Below are positions 1 to 8,827 of a stretch of 64,000 nucleotides of DNA, piece after piece. The translations under genes and the position numbers were made by a program. Location of the stretch: contig NZ_LUFH02000003.1 in NCBI RefSeq assembly GCF_001586785.1, positions 52,497 to 116,496 on the forward strand. Direction: 5' to 3'. The number at the start of each line of letters is the position of its first letter. Position 1 is the stretch's first letter. The notes below the pieces were generated by a model. That model did no database searches, was not told where the DNA came from, and saw only the letters and a list, made by a program, of their open reading frames with translations. Origin of the DNA: Sphaerospermopsis aphanizomenoides BCCUSP55 (GTDB lineage Bacteria > Cyanobacteriota > Cyanobacteriia > Cyanobacteriales > Nostocaceae).

Positions 1-2757
1 TGCAAATGGATCGAATACCAATGTAACGTTGCTCAGACCAGCAGATCCACCTGCATCTGACATTAAGATAGCTTTAGCTCCAGTTGGTCCGACTAGTAGG
101 ATATCAATGTCATCTGAATAAGTATGGCTGAGGTTGGTGAGGGTGACTCTGAGATTGGCAAGATTGCCACTGACACCTGAAACATTTATGGTTGAAGGAT
201 AGGGACTGCCAGCGGTTGCATCAAGTATGGAAATAGCGGCGGTGTTACTAAAAGTTGTGTAAGTTACTACTTCATCATTTGTGATAGTACCTACTACCGC
301 ATTTGTTGTACCGATGGTATAGGAAGTGTTACTGGCAAGACTGAGGCTAACAGTTTCATCACTTTCCAAAACCGTATCAGCAGTGGGGTTAACTGTTAAA
401 GTGGCTGTGCTAGAACCTGCGGCAAAGGTTATAGTTCCGGTAGTAGAACTATAACTAGCGGCTCCGGTTTGGGTGTAGTCAGTATTGAAAGTGGCTGAAC
501 CAGCAACGGTGAAGTTAACGGTTAGGGCAGAAGTGGTGCTTCCAGTTCTGGTGAAGGTATAAACAAGGTTAGGTATTCCATCTTCAGCCACACTTGCAGG
601 TGATACGGCTAGGGTGATAGTTGGGGGAATATCATTGTCAGTAATTGTGGCAGTAGCTGTGTCAGAACCACCGATAATGTAACCACTAGGTAATGTAATG
701 GTGGCGCTGATGGTTTCGTTAGGATCGACTACAGCATCATTAATAGTAGGTAAGGTAATGGTAGTTGTCGCTGCACCAGCGGCGAAGGTAACAGTTCCTG
801 CCTGGGGATTGGTATAGTCTGAACCAACTGTAGCCGTACCACTGAGAGTATAACTGACGTTTAAGGATGCTGTCAGGTCGCCTGTGCGGGTGAGGGTAAA
901 GACGCTACTAGCAGGCCCTGTTTCTGATCCGTCAGTTGTTTTGGCGATGGATAGGGTATTGGAATTAGAAAACAGAATATTTAGACGATTAGAAGCAGCT
1001 ACAAGATAGTAATCTTTGACTGTGACAGAACGTCCAGATCCTAGTCCCAGCACTAAGTTGTTTCCGCTTTGGGTTTGGGTAACACTGGCAGAAGTAAAAG
1101 CTGATAAGTTGAGGATATCTAAATTGTTTGCACCCTCTATGGTGTCATTACCAGTAGCAGTTGCAAAACCGTAACCATTGAACACATTTGCCGCCGAGTT
1201 GGCAATAATGTAATCATTACTGGAAGAGTTAATGAGATTCTCAATTGTTACTCCGTAAGCAAGTCTTGTACCACTAGTTGTAGCCTGGTAAGTTGTACCA
1301 CTGGTATAACTAACAGGCGGACCCGCTGTGACGTTGTATCCTGTGCCATTGAAAGCTGTTTGCGTTGACAACCATCCACCTGCATTCAGGTCAAAGCGAT
1401 AACCAGTAGCATTAAATCCCAATCCAGCAAAATTTAAAGTGTCTGTTCCGCCACTATCCCAAATTGTGATTTTATTATCAATAGTTGAGCTACCAACAGT
1501 TCGCACTCCATCTGAATATAGATCAGTATAGGTAAAGGTATAAGTAGTGTTGGTGGAATTGAATGATTTTGCTCCATAGAGATATTGCAAAGCCATGACA
1601 TCATAAGCCATTGGGGTGCTAGGTTCAGCGCCAGAATAGAAGTTGTATGTCATTAGGCTGTTATCCCAATTGTCCTCACCATAAGGAAGGTAAGGAGGAT
1701 CTCCTGCACCACTACCGTTATAGTTACCGGGATGTTTGAGACCTATAGCATGGAGAGTTTCATGGATTATAGTCTGATATCCATGAGTACCTGGACCGCC
1801 CTGAATTCCATTGGTATCAGCACTATTATCATAGCTAGAGTTAAAAAATACATCACCTGCTACGTCATTACTATTCCCCTGATTCGTATCGGTTGAAAAT
1901 GGATAGTAAGCATAGGCATAGCCAGGATCAGTAGAAAGAAGATAGCGAATTTGACCATAACTAGAGACAGAGTCGCTAACTTCAACAAAATTGACGTTAA
2001 TTAGTGGAGCGATCGCATTTTGCAGAATTGTGCGAACATTATTTTTAACAGCTTCACTGACAGGAGCTAACCCTGCTTCACTGCCATAGTAAGAGCCTCC
2101 AGAATAAAAACTGTAGGAGATGGTTGTAACTCCCCACTTGTAGCCTCCTAAAAGTGAGTCAATGCGATAATCTCCAGATGCAACTGAAGTGGCTTCCTGT
2201 GGACTAGTGTTCGATGAACTTAATGTTCCTTTTTGATTAGGAGGTGCTGTTGTACAAGCAGGACAGGAACAAATCATCAAGGAGGATGGATTGTGGTATG
2301 TAGCTTTTCCACCTTGTTGAACAATTGTATTACTATTGTCTAAGCCTTGAAGATTCAGACTTTTACCTTGCACATACTCAGCAAAAGTCGATCCTTGATT
2401 TCCACTACCAGTCTGATTAATTTGAGTATTAACAAAACTGCCAATTTCACTTAATAGAACTGTACTAATAGCTTGCGGCGTACTATTAGCAACAAAACTA
2501 GCTGAGAGATAAATCGTATTGCTGCTGCTGGCATATATACTATTAGCACTGTCAAGACTATCGCTAATTGTGACTTCCACTTTGGGCAGTTGACTAAAAT
2601 CACCTGCCTGCCACTGAGAACGCAGATTAACTGCAACTGTACGGTCGTATTGTCCACCAAATAAAGTATCTAACTGTTGCCAAAAGTCTTCTAAATTCGC
2701 AAATTTGCTGAGTTTTTCATGGGTTAAATCGAGTAATGGTTTGATTATACTGTTCAT
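1..2757 (-). CDS. Secreted M10-type zinc metalloprotease with Calx-beta repeats (partial, C-terminus missing)
   Basis: The open frame begins with ATG at 2757 and stays open to the window edge, giving 919 codons without a stop. The zinc motif HETLHAIGLKH (HExxHxxGxxH, from residue 332) is followed about 35 residues later by a Met-turn, SLMTYN, the metzincin M10 (serralysin-like) signature. After the catalytic domain come degenerate RTX-like segments (GNDTIEG). Two Calx-beta domains follow, at about residues 595-705 and 713-835, each with ExD-type calcium loops such as VVDPNET and VLESDET. The last visible part, from about residue 845, resembles a proprotein-convertase P-domain (LTNLSHTYSDDIDILLVGP). 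There is no classical signal peptide; RTX-type proteins usually leave by type I secretion, but that is inferred. Secretion and calcium dependence are inferred from the family. Confidence 0.85.
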   Translation of the reverse strand, partial: MNSIIKPLLDLTHEKLSKFANLEDFWQQLDTLFGGQYDRTVAVNLRSQWQAGDFSQLPKVEVTISDSLDSANSIYASSSNTIYLSASFVANSTPQAISTVLLSEIGSFVNTQINQTGSGNQGSTFAEYVQGKSLNLQGLDNSNTIVQQGGKATYHNPSSLMICSCPACTTAPPNQKGTLSSSNTSPQEATSVASGDYRIDSLLGGYKWGVTTISYSFYSGGSYYGSEAGLAPVSEAVKNNVRTILQNAIAPLINVNFVEVSDSVSSYGQIRYLLSTDPGYAYAYYPFSTDTNQGNSNDVAGDVFFNSSYDNSADTNGIQGGPGTHGYQTIIHETLHAIGLKHPGNYNGSGAGDPPYLPYGEDNWDNSLMTYNFYSGAEPSTPMAYDVMALQYLYGAKSFNSTNTTYTFTYTDLYSDGVRTVGSSTIDNKITIWDSGGTDTLNFAGLGFNATGYRFDLNAGGWLSTQTAFNGTGYNVTAGPPVSYTSGTTYQATTSGTRLAYGVTIENLINSSSNDYIIANSAANVFNGYGFATATGNDTIEGANNLDILNLSAFTSASVTQTQSGNNLVLGLGSGRSVTVKDYYLVAASNRLNILFSNSNTLSIAKTTDGSETGPASSVFTLTRTGDLTASLNVSYTLSGTATVGSDYTNPQAGTVTFAAGAATTTITLPTINDAVVDPNETISATITLPSGYIIGGSDTATATITDNDIPPTITLAVSPASVAEDGIPNLVYTFTRTGSTTSALTVNFTVAGSATFNTDYTQTGAASYSSTTGTITFAAGSSTATLTVNPTADTVLESDETVSLSLASNTSYTIGTTNAVVGTITNDEVVTYTTFSNTAAISILDATAGSPYPSTINVSGVSGNLANLRVTLTNLSHTYSDDIDILLVGPTGAKAILMSDAGGSAGLSNVTLVFDPFA

Positions 2758-3331
2758 AGAATTGATTAATTAGGTAAATGCCTGTCTGAATATTTGCAGT
2801 TTGTACTCATCGGAGAATTCAAACTGCACTCAACTAGTGATGGTTTTAGAAGTATTACTAGCAAGAATTTATGTCACAATTTATTCACACATCTTTTGTG
2901 ACACTGTAACTTTGCACAATCGTGACATAACTATTTGCCAGTATCAATGCCAGATTCTGGATATAGATCGCAAATTTAGGTACATTTGATCTAAATTGAC
3001 AAATTATTCCTTGATGCTACAAGCCCCCGGATTGATCCGTAGAATCATTCCGAAATCCTTACATCCAAAATCCAAAATCCTATGACTTACACACCTCAAT
3101 CTAAAACCTTGATCACTCTAGTCATCACAATAGGGAAATTAACAGGGGATTGGGTCGTATGATCGTTGTAATACCTTTTAATTAGGTATTTTTACATTCA
3201 TGCTGACACTTCTAAATTCATCATAATCACAAACACAGTTATAAGTAAATACAGAAAGTTCAGGTGTTAATACAGATTTGTATATAAAATTAATACTAAT
3301 AACAGATATCAACACAAGGTTAAATTTAGCT
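2758..3331. other. Non-coding spacer with one small hairpin
   Basis: No convincing gene. An open frame of 62 codons at 2801-2989 has no coding character. An inverted repeat AATACC / GGTATT (3170-3190, 9-nt loop) lies about 140 bp before the STAND gene and could be an operator or a weak terminator. Confidence 0.4.
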
Positions 3332-4663
3332 ATGAATCTTGAACAAACATTAAGCTTTTTAAATAAATTATTTGCTACCCAGTACAAAATACCCTTGACC
3401 CCTCTTGAACAAGAAATTATTCGACAAAGCTGGGAAGGTAAAGAATATAAAGACATGAAAATTGCGGGATATTCTTCTGCTTATATCAAGACTAATATTG
3501 CCCCGGAATTATGGAAAAAAATTTCTGAAGTTTTAGGAGTAAATGTAGTGAAAAAAAATTTACAGATAGTCATGGAGAATTTGCCACAGGAAAATTTTTT
3601 AACTCAGTTAGAGAAACCCGTTGAATTCGTGAAGCCAATGAAATTAGTTAATACTATTTCTGTACAAAATTGGCAAAATGTTTCTGATTTGGAAATATTC
3701 GGCCGTGATGAAGAATTAGAGATTTTGCAAAGATGGATTTTACAAGATAAATCTAGGTTGGTAGTAATTTCTGGAATGGGAGGAATGGGTAAAACTACAT
3801 TAACCAGAAATCTAACCAAAGATTTAGCAATGAATCAAGAAACTAGATTTGAACATATTATTTGGCTTTCTCTAGAAAATTCCCCGACATTAGAAAATAT
3901 TTTGAGAGAAATTCTTGATTTACTTGCACCTCAGCAACATTTGGCTCTGTCTATTAACAATCTATTGGATCAGTTGCGATCGCATCGGTGTTTAATTATT
4001 TTGGATGGTGTGGAAAATCTCTTTGCTTCAGATAGTTTAGCGGGTAAGTATCGTCAGGGATATGAACAATATAGTAATTTATTCAAACAAGTCAGTACAT
4101 CAGAACATCAAAGTTGTCTATTATTAACGAGTATTGAAACTCCTAGAGAAATTGGTTTTTTAGCAGGCAATAATAGTCCTGTCCGCTTATTACAACTTCA
4201 AGGTTTAGCAATTGAGCCAGCTAAGGCAATATTTATAAACAGAGGATTAACCGAAGCGGAGAATTGGGAAACACTAATTAAATTATATCGAGGTAATCCT
4301 TTAGCATTAAAAATAGTAGCGACAATGATTTTAGAATTATTTAATGGTAAGACGGGGGATTTTTTAGCAGAAAATACTCTATTTATTGGGCAAATAGCAG
4401 ATATCTTAGATCAACAATTTGCCAGATTATCTTATTTAGAAAAACAACTAATCCAATGTTTAGCTAATATCAAAGAACCAGTGAACTTTGCGCGTTTATA
4501 TATATTTTTCGCTCAAAACATACCTAAGTCCCAAATCATCGCAGTGCTGGAATCTTTAGTGATGCGATCGCTGATTGAGAAAAATCTGGAAAACGGCGAA
4601 TTTCTCTTTAGTCTCCAGCCAGTAATTCAAAAGTATGTTCAAAATTACTATATTTTTGAGTAA
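3332..4663 (+). CDS. vMAP-type N-terminal HTH plus NB-ARC (STAND) ATPase, minimal form
   Basis: This 443-residue protein starts with a helical domain (LTPLEQEIIRQSWEGKEYKDM, then YSSAYIKTNIAPELWKKIS) like the HTH domain at the N-terminus of cyanobacterial vWA-MoxR-associated STAND proteins. An NB-ARC NTPase follows: Walker A GMGGMGKTTL, Walker B CLIILDGVENL, sensor region LLLTS, and the GLPL-like motif GNPLALKI. It ends in a winged-helix-like region with no WD40, TPR or enzymatic C-terminal domain, so it is short for its class. I chose ATG 3332 because residues before it do not fit the family; an in-frame upstream start exists at 3278. The family acts as a ligand-triggered oligomerising switch in signalling or defence. 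What this one senses is unknown, and no effector gene is adjacent. Confidence 0.8.
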   Translation: MNLEQTLSFLNKLFATQYKIPLTPLEQEIIRQSWEGKEYKDMKIAGYSSAYIKTNIAPELWKKISEVLGVNVVKKNLQIVMENLPQENFLTQLEKPVEFVKPMKLVNTISVQNWQNVSDLEIFGRDEELEILQRWILQDKSRLVVISGMGGMGKTTLTRNLTKDLAMNQETRFEHIIWLSLENSPTLENILREILDLLAPQQHLALSINNLLDQLRSHRCLIILDGVENLFASDSLAGKYRQGYEQYSNLFKQVSTSEHQSCLLLTSIETPREIGFLAGNNSPVRLLQLQGLAIEPAKAIFINRGLTEAENWETLIKLYRGNPLALKIVATMILELFNGKTGDFLAENTLFIGQIADILDQQFARLSYLEKQLIQCLANIKEPVNFARLYIFFAQNIPKSQIIAVLESLVMRSLIEKNLENGEFLFSLQPVIQKYVQNYYIFE

Positions 4664-4870
4664 AATTACATATCCAAGAGTAACAGATGCGAACATGAGT
4701 TACTTATAAAAGAAATGTAAACTTCATGTCTTTGACTGTTGGAAGTCAGGACATATTTCTGCCAATCAACTTTTCTTGACCATCAGCGAGAAATCCACAC
4801 CTTAAATCACCCAAGCATCGCGCTAGGATGTAATACAGTTAACGGCATAGTTTCAGGCGATTCAGTTGCT

Positions 4871-5533
4871 ATGGACATTTCCCCCATCAAGGCTGTGCAA
4901 GCCCCCTATTACGGCGATAACTTCTACCGAACACCGCCACCAGATTTACCTTCTTTACTCCTAAAAGAGCGAATAGTTTATCTGGGGATGCCATTAGTTC
5001 CTGCTGTCACGGAATTGATCATCGCTGAATTGCTATTTTTACAATCCGACGACCCAGAAAAACCAATTAAAATCTACATCAACTCTACTGGTACTTCTGG
5101 TTACAGTGGCGAACCTATCGGTTTTGAAACCGAAGCTTTTGCCATCTTTGACACCATGAAATACATTAAGCCACCCATCCACACCATCTGTATCGGTTCG
5201 GCTATGGGTATGGCGGCGATGTTGTTAAGTGCTGGTACAAAGGGTTGTCGTGCTAGTTTACCCAACTCTTCTATTATCCTGCATCAACCCAAGAGCTACG
5301 CCCAAGGGCAAGCAACGGATATTCAAATTCGAGCTAGAGAAGTTTTGGCAAACAAAGCATCAATGGTGGATATTCTGTCTCGCACCACAGGACAAGCACC
5401 AGAAAAAATCACCAAAGATATGGATCGCCTCTTCTACATGACTCCTTACCAAGCCAAGGAGTACGGTTTAATCGACCGCGTGTTTGAAAAAGAAGAACTC
5501 GCCAACCCTCCACTCCCTGCAAGTGTGCTTTAA
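4871..5533 (+). CDS. clpR: ClpR, non-catalytic Clp protease ring subunit
   Basis: This 220-residue ClpP-family protein is directly upstream of clpP3, the usual cyanobacterial order. Aligned to its neighbour, the nucleophile region CVGLAASMG reads CIGSAMGMA here, so the catalytic Ser (Ser101 in ClpP3) is Gly113. The active-site His is kept (ILHQP, H138). It also carries an extra loop near residues 73-88 (TGTSGYSGEPIGFETE), typical of ClpR. In cyanobacteria ClpR and ClpP3 form the mixed ring that works with ClpC and is essential; that is family knowledge. ATG 4871 is preferred to an upstream TTG frame at 4739, since the conserved sequence begins at MDISPIKAVQ. Confidence 0.93.
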   Translation: MDISPIKAVQAPYYGDNFYRTPPPDLPSLLLKERIVYLGMPLVPAVTELIIAELLFLQSDDPEKPIKIYINSTGTSGYSGEPIGFETEAFAIFDTMKYIKPPIHTICIGSAMGMAAMLLSAGTKGCRASLPNSSIILHQPKSYAQGQATDIQIRAREVLANKASMVDILSRTTGQAPEKITKDMDRLFYMTPYQAKEYGLIDRVFEKEELANPPLPASVL

Positions 5534-5640
5534 GAAGGTGACAGGTGACAGGTGACAGGTGACAGCAAGAAGGCAAAACCGTATTTTCCTTTCTTCTACT
5601 GTTCCCTGTTCCCTGTTCCCTGTTCCCTGTTCCCTTAATA
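5534..5640. repeat. Heptanucleotide tandem repeats between clpR and clpP3
   Basis: About four copies of AGGTGAC (5536-5563) and about five copies of GTTCCCT (5601-5635). These are short tandemly repeated repetitive sequences of the type common in heterocyst-forming cyanobacteria. They sit inside a likely operon, so they are probably transcribed. Confidence 0.9.
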
Positions 5641-5662
5641 AATTAAAACTGGAGTCGTAAAA

Positions 5663-6256
5663 ATGCCTATAGGCGTTCCTAAAGTTCCTTACCGGATGCC
5701 CGGAGGACAATATACAGATTGGATTAGCATCTATGACCGCCTCTACCGGGAAAGAATTATTTTCTTGGGACGGGATGTGGATGACGAAATTGCTAACCAG
5801 ATTATTGCCGTCATGCTTTATTTGGATTCCGATGATCCAGGTAAGGACATTTACTTATACATCAATTCCCCCGGTGGGATGGTGACATCTGGATTAGCGA
5901 TTTATGACACCATGCAACACATCAAATCTGATGTTGTTACTATATGCGTTGGGTTAGCAGCCTCAATGGGATCTTTCCTGTTAGCAGCAGGCACCAAGGG
6001 CAAACGCTTGGCTTTACCTCACTCCCGGATTATGATTCACCAACCATCCGGTGGTACTCGCGGACAAGCTTCTGATATCGAAATTGAAGCTAGGGAGATT
6101 CTGCGAATTCGCAGTCAGCTAAATCAGATTTATGCTGATAACACTAGTCAACCTTTGTCCAAAATTGAAAAAGACATGGATCGGGACTTTTTCATGTCGG
6201 CTCAAGAAGCCAAGGAATATGGTTTAATTGACCGTGTGATTGAAGAACGTATCTAA
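5663..6256 (+). CDS. clpP: ClpP3, catalytic ATP-dependent Clp protease subunit
   Basis: This 197-residue serine protease keeps the family catalytic elements: nucleophile Ser101 in AASMGSFL, His126 in IMIHQPSGG, and the acidic KDMDRDFF segment before the C-terminus. The oligomerisation and substrate-groove motif INSPGG (residues 68-73) is intact. It lies 129 bp after clpR in the same direction, separated by tandem repeats, and is followed after 99 bp by a J-domain gene. A GGAG sequence about 12 bp upstream supports the ATG at 5663. Together with ClpR it should form the ClpC-associated proteolytic core in the cytoplasm. Confidence 0.95.
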   Translation: MPIGVPKVPYRMPGGQYTDWISIYDRLYRERIIFLGRDVDDEIANQIIAVMLYLDSDDPGKDIYLYINSPGGMVTSGLAIYDTMQHIKSDVVTICVGLAASMGSFLLAAGTKGKRLALPHSRIMIHQPSGGTRGQASDIEIEAREILRIRSQLNQIYADNTSQPLSKIEKDMDRDFFMSAQEAKEYGLIDRVIEERI

Positions 6257-6355
6257 AAAGGGAAAATAAATTCAAAATTCAAAGTTGAAAGTTCAAAAGT
6301 GGGAATTCTTAATTTTGAATTTTTAATTTTGAATTTTGAATTGGAGCAAATCAAT

Positions 6356-6970
6356 ATGGATCTTGGAGATTGCTACCGTTTATTGGGTTTAAGGTCGGGA
6401 GCCTCTTTTGCTGAAATCAAGGCATCTTACCGCCGACTGGTGCAGCAATACCATCCTGATATCAACCCGGATGATGAAAAATCTAAAGAAAAATTTATTG
6501 CCTTGACTGAGGCTTACAAACTCCTACAAACGGTAGTACCACCAGAGGAAATAGCCCCAAAATCACACAGTTCATCTACTTCATCAGCTTCTGTGGGCAG
6601 TCAGACGGAGGTAATATCCCAGGAGTCACCCTCAAAAACAACTGTGATGCCTCATCCACCATCGGTAGAGGACATAGAACAACGGTTAAAGTGGAAGACT
6701 TATGAGCAATTACAGCGGTTTTTACAAGAAAAACGGTTTCCCCAAGCGATCGCTCTCGTTGAAGCCTTAGCCGCAAGATTGCCAGCAGATCAGGAAGTAC
6801 GTCAATGGCAAGCGATCGCCTATCAAATCTGGGGAAGGGCTTTAATTGGTGAAAAACAATTACCGAAAGCGAGAATCTATCTGAAAAAGGCTTTAAAAAC
6901 AGACCCTCACAATAAAGCTCTGTTTAACGAAGTCCAGCGAGATTTTGAACGTTTGGGAATTAAATTTTAG
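6356..6970 (+). CDS. J-domain protein (DnaJ-like co-chaperone)
   Basis: A protein of 204 residues with an N-terminal J domain (about residues 1-66: DCYRLLGLRSGASFAEIKAS, then YHPDINPD with the essential HPD). A Ser/Thr-rich linker (about 70-105) and a C-terminal helical region with TPR-like character (RAYLKKAL-type repeats near 180) follow. There is no Gly/Phe region or zinc finger, so this is a class III J protein that would recruit and stimulate an Hsp70. ATG 6356 is chosen because the conserved J domain starts at MDLGDCYRLLG; an upstream GTG frame from 6299 reads through low-complexity AT-rich repeats. Its place behind clpR-clpP3 suggests a proteostasis role, which is inference. Confidence 0.88.
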   Translation: MDLGDCYRLLGLRSGASFAEIKASYRRLVQQYHPDINPDDEKSKEKFIALTEAYKLLQTVVPPEEIAPKSHSSSTSSASVGSQTEVISQESPSKTTVMPHPPSVEDIEQRLKWKTYEQLQRFLQEKRFPQAIALVEALAARLPADQEVRQWQAIAYQIWGRALIGEKQLPKARIYLKKALKTDPHNKALFNEVQRDFERLGIKF

Positions 6971-7015
6971 AGTAACTAATTGTCAATAATCAATTGTCAA
7001 TTATTCATTGATCAC

Positions 7016-8344
7016 CTATCTTTCGGCATGAATATAATCCACAAAGTAAAATTTGGGAATCAGCCAAAGTTTTAACCAAGAATAAACTCCCATTCCTAAA
7101 AGTGCGGTAATGATTAATGGCAACCCTACCTTAATCCGCAACTCATCAGGAAGAATTGCCACACCAGAAACAGCAATTACAAAATATGACAAAAGCAGCA
7201 TTTGTAATCTTTGGAAATTTTTTAGTGCATTACGACAACTACTACAATGTTGGGTATGTTGTCTGTAACGATCCAACATTACGGCACGGTTATCATTAAT
7301 TTTACTTTCTGGATTGCTAATTCCTACCTCACGCCAAGGTAGCTGGCCTTGACAATATTTATCAAACCAAGTCCGAAATTCAATTACTAAACGGTCTGCG
7401 CTTGTAGGTAATTTATAGGCAGTTTTCCAACTTTCACTTTCTTGTTTTTGTTGCAGTAAAAACTCTTGCTGATTCAGTAAAATCATATCTCCATCTAAAA
7501 CCACATTGCGGTTTGTGATGTGATCCCACCAACGGGGTGTAAGATAGTGGATATTTTTAGCAAAGTTCCGGGCAAACTGGGCTACAATTCTCGATTTACC
7601 TGGAGAAACTGGTACACAATAAACTATTAATCCTAATTTTTTTTGAGTGCCACCAATAGTAATAGCATATTCTAACCGACAAGGTGGTTCAAAAGAGATT
7701 GTTGTTGGCAAACCTCTAGCAATAGAAACTTCAATTAAATTTGCTGTAGATTGGATAACATTAATAGGTATTGGTGTTGCTTTATCTCGATTACCCTGTA
7801 CCCCATGATGAGCAAAAGGAACATGACTAGGATCAGCTACATTTTCCACCAAAGTTTGCCAATCATATTCTAAATCACGGACTAAATTACTCCAAACAAA
7901 ACCTTTGTTAGCATCTATTTGTGGTGACAAAGGTAAGGGTGTAGTTGCAGCTAGTTCTGGTGATTTTGCATCAGGCCAGACCCAAAGTAAATCATTTTCC
8001 TGACGCACTGGTAGGGAAACTACACAGAAATTTTCTGGATTTTTAGTGAGAATTCCCGGATTTTCTGCTTGGGGAATGTGAGTACACTTACCTTGAGGGT
8101 CAAATTGCCAACCGTGATAACTACACATTAAATTCCCTGTTTTGTCGTCAACGCGACCTTCACTTAAGGGTGCTAAACGATGAGGACATTGATCTAAAAA
8201 TACCCCGTAGTTGTCAGAATTTCTGGGTTTCCAGATCACTAAACGTATTCCTAGAAGAGTTACGGGAACTGGACGCTCTGGATCAAGGTCTTCTATTGGT
8301 GAGAGAGGATACCAGTGCTGAAAAAAATTGAATTCGGCTTGCAT
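7016..8344 (-). CDS. Rieske non-haem oxygenase of the pheophorbide a oxygenase / Tic55 family
   Basis: A 442-residue protein. The Rieske [2Fe-2S] ligands are C53, H55, C74 and H77 (CPHRLAPL ... CSYHGW). The mononuclear iron site region includes ENVADPSHVPFAHHG (about residues 165-180). Near the C-terminus is a CxxC pair, C367/C370 (HCSSCR), followed by two hydrophobic helices (about 378-400 and 405-425). The CxxC plus C-terminal membrane helices mark the PAO/Tic55/PTC52 branch, acting on chlorophyll-type or other hydrophobic substrates with ferredoxin as electron donor. The exact substrate is not visible in the sequence. The gene is divergent from the moaD-like gene, with a 50-bp gap that must hold both promoters. 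Confidence 0.85.
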   Translation of the reverse strand: MQAEFNFFQHWYPLSPIEDLDPERPVPVTLLGIRLVIWKPRNSDNYGVFLDQCPHRLAPLSEGRVDDKTGNLMCSYHGWQFDPQGKCTHIPQAENPGILTKNPENFCVVSLPVRQENDLLWVWPDAKSPELAATTPLPLSPQIDANKGFVWSNLVRDLEYDWQTLVENVADPSHVPFAHHGVQGNRDKATPIPINVIQSTANLIEVSIARGLPTTISFEPPCRLEYAITIGGTQKKLGLIVYCVPVSPGKSRIVAQFARNFAKNIHYLTPRWWDHITNRNVVLDGDMILLNQQEFLLQQKQESESWKTAYKLPTSADRLVIEFRTWFDKYCQGQLPWREVGISNPESKINDNRAVMLDRYRQHTQHCSSCRNALKNFQRLQMLLLSYFVIAVSGVAILPDELRIKVGLPLIITALLGMGVYSWLKLWLIPKFYFVDYIHAER

Positions 8345-8394
8345 TCCACTTCTTTTAATGAATTTGAGATTAACCAGGGTGTACTAAAAATTGT

Positions 8395-8655
8395 ATGTGT
8401 GAATCTTTAATTACCGTAACCGTTAAATTGTTTGCTGCTTATCAAGAAGCCTATGGACTGACTGAACTAGTGCTGCAATTTCCTCATGGTACACCAGTAA
8501 AAATGATATGCGATCGCTGCATCACAGAACATCCAGAATTGGTCAAATGGCGTGATGTTACCCGCTTTGGCATTAATTTGATTTTTGTTGAACCAGACAC
8601 ACCTTTAAAAGACGGTGATGAAGTCGTCCTCATTCCACCTGTTAGCGGTGGATAA
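8395..8655 (+). CDS. moaD: MoaD-like sulfur carrier protein
   Basis: An 86-residue beta-grasp protein ending in the exposed Gly-Gly tail (VVLIPPVSGG) needed for thiocarboxylation. The N-terminus ITVTVKLFAAYQEAYG and the LKDGDEVVLIPP segment fit MoaD, the small subunit of molybdopterin synthase. No moaE or other moa gene is nearby. It is followed after 172 bp, including tandem repeats, by threonine synthase. A role in molybdenum cofactor synthesis is most likely, but a carrier role for another sulfur transfer cannot be excluded from sequence. Confidence 0.8.
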   Translation: MCESLITVTVKLFAAYQEAYGLTELVLQFPHGTPVKMICDRCITEHPELVKWRDVTRFGINLIFVEPDTPLKDGDEVVLIPPVSGG

Positions 8656-8735
8656 TTTTGGATTTTGGATTTTGGATTTTGGATTTTGGATTGATCTATC
8701 TATATCTGTTCCCTGTTCCCTGTTCCCTAAACCAT
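8656..8735. repeat. Heptanucleotide repeats upstream of thrC
   Basis: About five copies of ATTTTGG (roughly 8655-8691) followed by about three copies of TTCCCTG (8708-8727). The second unit is the same as the repeat between clpR and clpP3. Confidence 0.88.
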
Positions 8736-8827
8736 ATCCGACAAAAATAGTCGGGTATGTTTGACGAGTATTTTGGCTCGTGCTACTATCAGTCCAAAGT
8801 TGACGGATACACGGGGAAAGCTAGTTT

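Noticed and set aside
2801..2989. 62-codon frame before the STAND gene
   Set aside because: No recognisable domain or ribosome-binding site and cysteine-rich AT-biased translation; probably chance.
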